Origin: Phoronis australis
Lineage: Eukaryota > Phoronida > Phoronidae
Direction of reading: 5' to 3'
NCBI GenBank assembly: GCA_002633005.1
Contig: NMRA01000515.1
Location: 144,558 to 208,557 of the forward strand
DNA length: 64,000 nt
Both the position numbers and the translations under genes were made by a program. The stretch's first letter is position 1, and each line of letters starts with the position of its first letter. Below the pieces are notes generated by a model. The model was not told the origin of the DNA. It was given only the letters and a program-made list of their open reading frames with translations, and made no database searches. Of the stretch, positions 24,101-36,100 are shown piece by piece.

Positions 24101-27100
24101 TCATTAGAAGAACTTAAGGGCAAGGTGCTGTCTACACATTTGTTTTTAAGCCTTGGAAGTTTTCTATTACTCTGATTAATCTGTTATCTGTTGGCTTTTA
24201 ATTTTTCATTTTCTTTGCTACTAGATATTTAATTATTTTCACTTGATCACATATCTGTGTAGTTCTAAATTGTTTAAACTTTGGTATGAGATTGTGTTTT
24301 GGCAACTGGACATTGATGGAATTTGTACTTTAATCTTCAATTGCAATGCTATCTTGTTTTGTTGACCTTGCCATAAGAATGTCTTGTCATTGTGCGCATT
24401 TGCCTGTTTTAGGTGTTAGAAGTCTCCTTTTTGCCCACCCAGAGAGAACAGTATCTACTGCAGCAGCTGTATTTAGAGCAACAAAGTGTGGAAATTGGCA
24501 TTCAAACAGTCAAGATCACAAATGCTCTGTGTACTGATGAACTGTTGAACAAGGAATCCAGGCCTGCCATTCGGAAGATTTTTGAAAACGACCCATTTAG
24601 TATGTTATTTTTGAAATTTTTAGAATAATCTTCAGTTTATTTTTAACATCCATGTTTTAATCTAGTAAGGTAATTTTTGAGCATTCAGAATAACTTGACG
24701 CTAATTTTTCCAGGAGATCCCTATCATGGCATACATTGAAAATTGGATTTTACTTGCACATAGTCCATCGAACATGGTTCATGAAGGTGTCTTTGTCACA
24801 GGTGAATAATGAACAATGGTCAAGGGTACCGCAGTAGTTGCAGAAAATGCAGCATTCCTTTTTGTAATAACATGAGCTAGTGACCTTTGATAAATCAGAC
24901 CCCTGGTGCACTGAGTGGGTTGTTTGTTGTTCTGAGTTTCCACAAAACTGGGCTTACATCATGACAAAGGAACTTTGAGGCACATATTAGTTAAGGATCC
25001 AGAAGTTTAATGCTCAAACATAGGGCATCGGATTTAGTACTCACACTTCTGTGACGATTACAATCTATTTATTTCTTAGTCCTTCTCTCTTTTCCATGTA
25101 TTATAGATTTATAAAGACACTAGTCACTTACAGGGGTACTATTAGATTTATAAAGACACTAGTCACTTACAGGGGTACTATTAGATTTATAAAGACACTA
25201 GTCACTTACAGGGGTACTATTTAGATAAAACTAACTGTGGGACCACAGCAAGTGAGTAATATCATAAAAAGATGTCGATGAAGCTGTTAAATGTTGACAG
25301 TCAAATACATGAGCACATTCTTATAGATGATTACTTCATGGCAAACTAGTGTTAAAATCTCATTTACTTTGTGATAATTGTGAATGGTTTCACATAACCG
25401 CAGAAATATCAGCTTGTCATCTGTGTGCAATAACCCATTTGTAGTGGGCCGATGGGATGACAGTACAGTTGACAAGGTAATGACAGCTATGGTGAAGAGG
25501 AGGAATAATTTACTGAAGGTAAGTTGTTCTCAGTTTTTTTAGGTAAACATTTGTTAAATCATTGAATAAATTCAGTAAGCCAATAGAATTAACCAAGTAT
25601 GTTTACCGTATAGCTCATCTAGATCATAGCTTAGATTTGCGATAAAATGTGGTGCAGTCTGGTATTTAGATTAAATGTATAGTTAAGTCTTATCAGGTTA
25701 TTAGTCGTAAACTATCATGTCGAGTAAATCCTAATTGTTATGACAGTGCTATTACCAAAACAACCTTTGTCATCCCAAACCCCAAAGAAAATTAAAGCGA
25801 TAGATTGAAAGCTACTTTGCTGTTGTTAAGATGTATACACGTCTTGACTATTCATTTTAACCATAACTTTTCCTTATTTCATCCTGCAGTTCGTCTATAT
25901 TTTGTTTAAAAAATGCCCCCCCCCCCTATTTTCTCACAAAATTCTGAGGTCTTCAGTTAATGCATCATGGAAGTGAGACATGTCCTGAGCATTGCCAAGT
26001 CAGTCGAGTATCTCCATTGATGTGTGCCAAAAGCTCTAATGTTTTCTTGCGAATTTCAACGTCATAGTTTTAACTGGCGTTGGGATTTATTTTGAAGACG
26101 AATGCCAGTGGGAGATTGGGACAATACATCATGGGCTGGGGTGTCTGTGCACAGACTACCCACTGATCTAAGACTGCGTCGCCTGTGGGTAGACTGTCAA
26201 GTGCACGAGCAAGCACAATTAGGATGGTTGAACCATTTTTTCGTTTTTAAAGAAATTCTTCAATATCATCAGAAAGATAATGCATCCCGCACTACAAAAA
26301 TTAAAAAAAAATATCGAAATCAGGGGAAGCAGTACAAAGTTATAGCAAGTTTTGTGGAGAAATTTAGGTCACATTTTTTGGATCGGGTCAGCCATCTTGG
26401 AAGACAGTGGCATAAATTAAGAGTCTAAAACTGTTTATAAATGGTATTTCACTCGTTAAATATATTTTTGTGAGCACATGGACCCGTTTTACTCCTTCCC
26501 CCCCTCATTTCAGTCTATTCCATTATTCCTTGTGCAGGACTACACTTCGTTTTCCCAGCCTTCATATTGGTCTGTTGTTATCTCGTGTCTTGAGTTTGGT
26601 CAGCTCTTGGCTCTCATAGGCTGATGATTGTCACATGTCCTTAGGCATTTTCTTTGCTATGGCAACCTTGTTTTCAGTTCACATTTGTTCAAGCCACATT
26701 GTCGTACGTTCCAAAACTTATTAATTTTTCCCACCCTCTACCACCCTGTTTTTGTTCTTTCGTACTTCCACGTGGCTGGCACTTTTTTATTGCCCATCTT
26801 ACCAGAGATTATCATTTTTTTATTTTTATTATCTGTATTCACTATATTTACTTGAAATTCTCTTCGTCATAATAAATGACCTTATATTGCCTACCTCGGT
26901 CTCCTTGTCATCTCTGGTAACGAGCTTTGCATGTATCATTTATCCATTATTCGGGACATATGTTGATCATAAATTATTTTTACCAACGTTTTACAGTGAA
27001 AGTTAGTGAGACGTATCTTTATCTGCTATTGCATGTCATTTAACAGTTTTCACCAGAATTTAGTCACGGGTCGAGTGAAAACTTGCAAAAATTTACTCGT

Positions 27101-30100
27101 CGCTTGAAGACTCATTGCTATAATTCTCGTATTCCACGTTGGTTCCTAGCCTTGTGTGACTGAGTATACCAAGCCTGTCTCACTTCCGTGTCGTCATCAA
27201 TGATTACATAACACACAAGCCTGCATTCAGAATTGACTCACCTGAAGTGGGATGACATCATTAACTCCTGGGCTTCTCTAATTAACTGCATCATGCGGAC
27301 ATTAACTGCTTTGTGTAATGTGTTCATATAGTGCTATCTTTTTGTTGGAAGGAGTTGTTATAAGTGCTATTCAGAACGAAATCAATATAGATCAGTCATA
27401 GAGGTAGTAAAACTTATTGCACCACATTGCGTTCAACTATTACACAAATTCTATTCAAAATTCAGAATGATGTTTGTTTCCATTTTTTGTTACATTTCAG
27501 GTATCCTCTACTGGCACTGCTAAAGTCACTGCAGTGTTCAGTTTTCAAGCTTTCCTTACAGAGATCAGTTCTTCAAAATTAACGGAAGAAACTAGAAAAA
27601 TGGCTCTGCGCAAATACACTATGGTCATACTCCACAGTTGTAGTGAACTGCACAGTAGTTACAACCTGTGGCTGAGAGCAATACCTCCCGAGGAGGATGC
27701 AGCTTCTATATTGGATGAGAAGTTTGGAATATTTCGTTTGAAAGGTAGGAAAGTGATAATAGATTATGTCATGCTTGTATTTATCTTTTGGTTATGATAT
27801 TAACTGCTTGTAGAAATATGGTCATGTTGACATAGATTTTTTGACTCCCCCTAGTGTCGAATTTGTTTTTCGCCCGTGCTTGAAGTCTATCTTCAATAGC
27901 AACACAGTGTAAATTTGGTTCCTACAGTATGTTAAGAGCATCGCTCTGAGCCAACTAGTGCCATAAATTGCCAAATGTAACAAAGTGTTAGGCGTATTAG
28001 CTTGCTTTTGTTTACGTCACCGCGAGAATCACCTTTTAATTCAAACAGCTGTGAATAACTCCCACATGCAATGGTGTTTTGTTCGGACCCTATTCAGTGC
28101 AACTGTTATCAGCCTTTTGTTGTTTGTGCTGGGATCTCGCGGTGACGCAACATGGCATGAAAAGGCAGTTTCACCTATCATTTGACGGGCTATATTTGCG
28201 TTTTCTTAAGGCTTTGCTAGGACTATCTGGTTAGCCCAATACATTTAAAATAACAAAATTCCGTTGAAGTTAGGCTTAAATGTCTATCAAGGTTGTTGAT
28301 GGATATTCTAGAAATTTGGTATGTATGTTTCAATGGAAATGGGTATGCCTGCCATAGATTTTGGGACAACTTCAACTACTGTGGAGTGTAGCATCCACTA
28401 GTTGACAATTTTGGTATTGTTTATGTGTGACATGTGGGTCTATATTTGCCAAGGTCCTTAACAGAAGTTCACAAAATTTGACAAACAAATTGTTATCAAA
28501 AAGGAGACAGCAGCATGTGCCTTGTTTCAGACATATCTGATGTATGCTGCAGCCTATAGTGACCTTTTTAATATTAATTATATGTTACATGATACAAACA
28601 CCTTGAAATGCATAATGCTTGCGGTGCAGTCATGGGTGCATTGGTCTTGTTTTCCAACCACTCAGAATTTTTGTTTATAACAATCATAAATTAAATACTA
28701 AGACACGTTTGAGGCAATCAAGTCTTTATTGTTATTTTCCAACCTTCAAAGCTTGAAAAAGTAACATTTTGATCAATAAGTATAATGCACATTTGTTTGT
28801 TTTAGTTTAATAAATTAAGTCTTATCATAGTTCCTTCTAAAAATACTCATTACATGTCCCAGTGCAATTACTTTACCTTCTGAATGCTCCTCCTAAGGTG
28901 GCCAAGATGAAGGGATTGCCTATGCTGAACCTGCCATAATTGGTAAAAAGTCATACACGTCTCACTTTTTGAGTATCAATGGTCCAGAGGTGTTGAGGAA
29001 ACGACGAATCATTGAGAGGAGTTTGACCCAAGCTTGGGACCATGAGAGAACTGTGTTTGAGTTGACTGTTGCTGTATTAAGGGAAAACAAGCTGATTAAT
29101 GCACTGTCGGTAAGTAGGAGCTGGCAGGGCTGGATTATGATAGGAGTCTCTGGCGGTTCTGAACCCTCCTGCTGAGTTGCTTTTGTTTTTCTGTATGGGA
29201 AGAATATGATGTACTTGTGTTTGTCCATTGTCAATTAACCCTCCTCTACTTAATGTCAACACTGCTACAACCAAGTCATGTTTACCATTGTGTATTGTGA
29301 CGTGATCCTGATGTGCGAAAGTTGCCATATTGTATAATGTGTTATTCTTGTCAATGAATTTATGACCAAAAATTATCAAAAGAAGGAACAATTAAGGATT
29401 ACTGCTATTTTTAACTATTTGTTTTTAATGCTGAAATGCTGACCCCATTCCCTAGTTAATGTTTACTTATTTAATGGTTTGTGTGAGGTGTATGTATTAG
29501 AGGTGTTTGTATAAGGTGTATGTTGATATCTACATTTTACAGTTACTTGCAATGCCTTAAATTATGGAATAAAAAAGTCAAGGTTCACACAGTAAGGCAT
29601 ACAACATTTTGAAAGTTTGTGTTTTTGTAGACGCGTGATCGCCAGTGCCTTGAGTCACTGCAGAGTGTTCAAGTTCTGTCAGAGATGAACTTGATAACTG
29701 GGAGTTTTGAGAGGATCAGTGAAGGTAGTTTTGGAGAAGTATTCAAGGCCAAGTGGAGCAAAAATGGTGTCATCAAGAATGTTGCTGTGAAAATCTTGAA
29801 AAACATCAGCTCAGTTGTTGACCTTGACAACTACCGCAGGGAATATGAAAGTATGAGGTGAGCTTGAAGTCCTGTAAAAATTGTTGCTGCAGTTGCCAAT
29901 ATCCTGAGGTCTTCTAGCTATAACCTCACTCCATGATCTCAAAACTTGCAATAAGATCAAAACCCTTTCTGCTCAGCAACTTCTAGTGTTATGACCTCTA
30001 TACCCAATACGACACATCATTCTTAGACAAAACATTTCATATTTCAATCGCAGTAGGTTCACGACTGTCCAGCAGTCACACCTAGACCGACACATTGCTC

Positions 30101-33100
30101 AAGTTGATTGTCTCGCAATGATATCACGGGATGATTCAGGATTGTCTATTATAGAATGAGTTGCAGTCTCTTACTAGCCTGATCTTAAAGATATTAGTCT
30201 TTCAGGTTTACAATAATGATTGTTTAACCTTTAACTAGAGTCATGTGATATTAATTAGATGTAGACTTGTTGCTGCTATTTGCTCTGACCCACAAAACGT
30301 TGCTTCCTTCATGATTCTCATGTAAACAATATATTGTTCAAAACTGTTCACCCTATATCTGAAGCATCAACAGATAACATAACAAGTAGTACATAACAAT
30401 TGTTTCATAGTGTGAGATCCATACAGCTCTTCACAGTTGAGCATGTTGCATGCGTTTTACTTTCACCCCTAAGTCATCTTCAAAGTTTTCAAAATTCATT
30501 TTAGTAAAGCCAAGCATCCGAATATTGTGGAAGTGTACGAGCCTTACAGAAAGAGCAACCAACTGGGATTGATCATGGAGTTCATGGAGGGAGGTAGTAT
30601 TCGAGACGTGATCAATAAGAACCCTGGCGTGGGTCTGTCCAGAGAGTTCACCTACCGATGTGCACACCAGGTGGCGTTAGCTCTAGCATTTCTTCATCAG
30701 CAGCAAATTTGGCACAGAGACATCAAGGTGGACAACATATTCGTAAGTGGATCGGTTCTGTTGTGGAGGCTGGTTAAGGTTACCATACTAGCACGGAAAA
30801 GTGTATGTAGGAAATTTCAAATACTTTGGCTGTTTTTAAGGGCCATATTACTAGATGATGGTCGTTTCATGCCAATTTTAGCACCCATCATTGCAGTATG
30901 CTTTGCTTCACATTAATCTCCATTTCAAATACCATCTTTAATACATGACATTAACCAGCAATACCTTACTTTTGTCTTCAGTCAAACACACGATATGAGT
31001 GATCTGAGTGGTTAATCATTTTGATTTTTGTAAAGTGTTCTTCAATTTAACACACAGCGTGTCAGATGAATGGAATTTTATTTTGTCAAGTTTATCAACA
31101 AACACCTGAAGTGTTTTTCTTCAATTTATTGTGCTTTGTTGTGTATAGCTATCATAAAACAAAATGAAAAATTGCAGTTTTGACAACTATTTCTGGGAAA
31201 TTGAGAGGTTACTGTTACAATACTATTTCCTCGTCTATAATTGATTTGATAATGGCAGTATGTATGACACACACCTAATGCCTTGACATAACATGAGTAG
31301 ACGCTCGAAAGTACAAGTGGAAAAAGCAAAATACAAATAGAAGTCGTATGGGTGCTGGATGTTCAGTTTGCATTTTTTCATCGCCTCTTTTTTGCAGCCC
31401 AAATTCAGAAATATGAGGGGACATTTTTGTCTGTGTTGAACGCTGTTCTAATGTGTTAAAATTTAAATACATTTTATGTTCATATTAGATTTTCTCCTGC
31501 TTTGCAGCTTTCAGGGGACCATCAGACTGTGAAGATCGGTGACTTTGGTCTGGCAAAGCTGAAGGCCAACACACGTAACACCAACACACAGGACGTGGGC
31601 TCCTATCGTTATATGGCACCAGAGGTCGCTAGTGGCACAGCTATGGGCAAATATTCTGCTAAAGCTGACGTATACAGCTATGGTAAATTGTGAAACAATG
31701 ATTCATTTAATAAATGAATCTGGTTGTTTCTGGTGTAAGTTTTGATAGCTATCAAATCTTTATTTTGGTCTGCTAAGTCAGCTAAAACAGAGATTCAAGT
31801 TAGGCCATTAACTCTCATAATATTCCTTAGTATGATAGGATTTTATTTCTATTATCAACAAGAATATCGAGACCATCAGCGACTTAAGAAAACTCATCAG
31901 AGTTTATTGTGGAAGGCCAACCCTAAAGCTGGGAATTTGAGAATTGCGCACATTGACTGTGGGTTAAGCTGCCGGCTCCTTTGGGAACAATTCAATCATT
32001 GGTAAATGTAGCAATCTTGCAAAATGCCCCAGGATGCTGAATATCATTATAGCAAAATCAAAAGTTTACACAAAAGGCATACAGGTAAAATTTGTTTGCT
32101 TTTCCTGGCTTCTTTTGTTATTGGTAGTTTCTGCGACATTACAAATGTTGGTAGAAAACAAAAATGTTGGTGATCTTTATTCATTAACTTTACTTGTGCA
32201 CTCAAAGTTGTTTGTTTATTTTCTGTCATAAATATGTTGAGTTCTTCAAATGAAGTCTAGTTCTCAACTTGTTCCATACTCAGATTAGAACTACATTGGG
32301 AACAATTGACAGTTTGTTATTGCTTGTGGTCATACTTGGCAAATAAAATGACCCACTGGAGACCATAAACCATTCCTTATTTAGTTAGGGACAATTTGAG
32401 ACTAATTTTATAGTTGTAAGTGACATTTGCTCAGCCAGACAAAGGGGGTCTAACAGTCATGGAAGGGGGTTGGAATGAATGACTACTTGGCGCACTTTGC
32501 AAAATTGAAATGGGTTTCGACTGTGGTAGGGCTTTTTTGCTATTGCCCCCCTCCATTGTACCCCCTGTGGCTACATCAATGGTAAATGATCTAAATCAAA
32601 AGTTGAGATTTGAAATTGGCGTATACCTGTAATCTTGTTGTTTCTTATTATCGTTGATCAGTTTCTGTTTATAAAATTACATGAAATGCAGTTTCCAGTA
32701 TACCTGAAAATCAGGTTTTATGTCTTTCGTGTCGAGGAACATTGAGATAGACTGGACCCCAAGTTTCAAAAACAATGGTCACTATAACCGTAGTGCCTGT
32801 CGTTAACTGTTGTTTATGCCCATGAGGAATGAATAAACCTCTCATTAATCATAGACCCTCCACTAGTTGCTATTTCCAATGTGAATGTATTCATTTTGTG
32901 ACATCATAGGTGGTGCAGTGAGTGAAATGAACAAAACTTTTTTAGTAACTTGTTCAATGTGTCAAATTGGAATTTCTCTGGAGGTTCTTACATTTTTGAC
33001 AGTAAACTAATGAATCACCTTTGGATTTTAAGAAAAAAATTACAGCTATAATGTTGGAAAATGTGCAGCTATCACTGTCTATAAGTCATATCAGGAGACA

Positions 33101-36100
33101 TGAGTCGTGATGCAGTTTTCAAAATGACCCTTTGCTATGTTTTCCAGGTTTGATGTTGGCTGAGATTATGATGGGTAACCTTGTATTTAGTAACATTCCC
33201 ATCCACCAGGAGGTCTACAAACTCAAAGTATCTGCTGACTTGCCAGTCCTGTTGCCAGTATGTAACTCTTTCATTGATATTGACTTCTCAGTGACTGTTT
33301 CTGGTTTTGTAGTGTGACCTTCTCAGTAAAGGACTGCTTTCTAGCATTGTCTTCAAAATAAATCTGCACTATTGCACATTTGCATTATGGTTGTATGGGG
33401 GGGACGGCAGATGAAATAAAAATTTATGGGTGGTTGTCTTCTGAAAGAAATTTAAATTATAGGTGGTCTTTCTTGAAAGAAGTAAAATATTGTTGGTTGG
33501 TGTTTTTCGTCCTGTAAATGTTGGTAGGTGGGTATTTTTGGCCAAGCACCGACCTCCGACCTTAATACCTCTGAAAAAACTCCAAAACTCACCACAAATT
33601 CACTTGACAGATATCCAAAAACAGCAGAAACAAGCCAAGGTGCTACTGTAGTTTACACTGCAATATCAGAGATGTGTTAAATGATTCTTGGCAATATGTA
33701 CACTGTGCCATTACTCAAGTCATGGGCAACTTAATTACAGGCAATGTTGTACAGTCATTTTAGAGTGAAAATTACTGACACCAAGACTAAATTGGTGTTA
33801 ACACATTCAAAAAAATTCTCTCTGATGAATTTTTTAATAAAAAGTATGTGGAGTCAGATAGACAAGCTCCAATATTCACTTGGCAAACCAGTCTAAAAGC
33901 ATTCGTGGAATCACTTTGAGATTCGTAGATTCATGAAATTGAAAAAATCTTATTGAAATTACAGACGCCTGGTAGACAGAGACACCTGGTGGCTGCCTAA
34001 TGTATTGTTCACAGTTGTCTTTAAAAAGCAAGTTTCTGGTAACTGACATGAGTTGTGATCTCACATAGCATTTTTTGCACAATTTAAAAAATATTGGTGG
34101 TTGCATTTCAACTTAATTAAAAATTATGGGTAGTGGTTAAAGAAATAAAAGAAAAATATGGGGAGTTGATAAAAAATGAATGTGCTTTCCCCACCCCCGT
34201 CTCCCATATGTTTTGTACTGGAACAGCCCTTATTATAAACTTCAGTTGTCAATATTTAAAGAATGACAAGAACTTTAAAATAGCATAACCGTATAAGTTA
34301 CAATCGTATGAACAATGTGACATCATTGGTTCTTTGCAGGAGCATAGTGAAGAGCATTATGGTGCCCTGATGTGTAACATTGTGAAATATTGTGTGCAGC
34401 GTAACCCTCAGTTCAGACTCGCCATACAGCAAGTTTTGAACATGTTAGACAAAGGTCAAGATGAGGTCACCGCACGCTACACGCCCTCCACTGGGCTCTA
34501 TCTGCTATGTCTAGGTACTGGTAAAGGAGCCACAGGTATGGAGAGGTTCTGAAATGAGTTAGTTGATTAAGATTGGTTGAAAAAATGTTGACTATTATGA
34601 AAACGTTGATTCATACTTACAAAATATGGGTATCAGCTAGACTTTGGAGGACTATAAACCTGAAACAATACTGGTGTGGGCAGAGTTTTAATTGATACAT
34701 TCTGTTACATAGTATTGTGCAATAGATTGACATTATTTATTTTTTATTATTATTACTCCAGAATGTGAAATTAATTGTTAACTTACTAAGTATAGCAATA
34801 TTTCTGTTGCTCTTGAGGAATGCGTCTGGAACCATGCCGTTATTTATTCATCTTAATTCTGTTTTCTGTTTAGCTGTGATTCACAATGAACCTAGTTCAT
34901 CCTTTGTCATACTGAACAACGGGCATCCACTGCTTCTGGTTGACATGGGACTGGGTGTTTTATACTCCTACAGAAATTTTCTGGGTGAGTAGGTGACTTT
35001 CTTTGCGCTCAAGTGAATGTTTTCCCAGTATGTGAAGCTGTCGTAACTTGATAGATGTTTTGACTTATCCAGCTACTCCAGAAGTAGAGAGTTTAACTTT
35101 GGCGTACCTTTGTTAAATTTGTTCATAGTCATTCAAAATAGCTTGATATAGCTGTTTGTTGTTCATCATGTGGTGTAAATGAACATCATGGCAACAAGGA
35201 GTTTGTGATAGATGTGTTACTTTATTTTTACAAAATTTAAATTCGGTAAGGCATTTAAGTTGGTATTACAGAATACACAAGTTTCTTTGTCAAAGTTGTT
35301 GGACTCCAGTGTGGTCAATATAACAGTTAAAATTCAAATCATCATCTTTGACCGTGGTACATGGCCAAAGTCTGCGCAGTCTTTGACAATGATTGTGGAA
35401 AAATTTAATAGGTCTATCTAGAAAATTTTTGTTTATTGCCAATGCCTTCAGGATGATTATGGAAAAAGTTAAAAAAATTACGAATTGCGACTTGTAAAAT
35501 CTTATCTTGTTTCAATTGTAAAAAATTCAAAAACAACAAAAAATTGTGAAAACATGGGTTCAACAGTTTCATTGTTTGTTTGTTCTGATGCATTTATTCA
35601 GGTGACACACTGCCAAAGAACATCTTCTTAACTCATAACCACTCTGACCACACTGGGGATCTGCCTGTCTTCTTTGGTGTCCTGGCTCCTAAGCTGTTGG
35701 AGCTACCCAAGAAAGCATTGAATATTATTGCTGCACCTGAAGTAATGACTCGCGTGAAGAACTACAGGATGCATGAAATTGTCTCCCATGTCACTACTCT
35801 AGCCAATCAGCATTCAGTTGTAAGTACCGTAATATAAGATGGCAATGAAAAACTGATCGGTTTTCAGCTGTTATTTTAAAATTTAGAAAACAACTCTTTC
35901 AAGTACTGGTTGTAATTGATTAGAGTTAATTGGTATTTATTTGTTTGGTATTGATAACACAAATTTGATTGTCATGTATTAATATTGTGTTGTGTTGTAT
36001 CAATACATACTCACATAAAGTTGTGCCATCATAGGATCCTTTAGCCAACTGGGTAAGCACAAAGCCAGACTTTTCCCAGTACACCTACTTGGATGAAAAG

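Noticed and set aside
26102-26428. 108-aa plus-strand frame in a gene B intron
   Set aside because: It would break gene B's phase, has no good splice sites, and resembles low-complexity basic sequence near a dispersed repeat.
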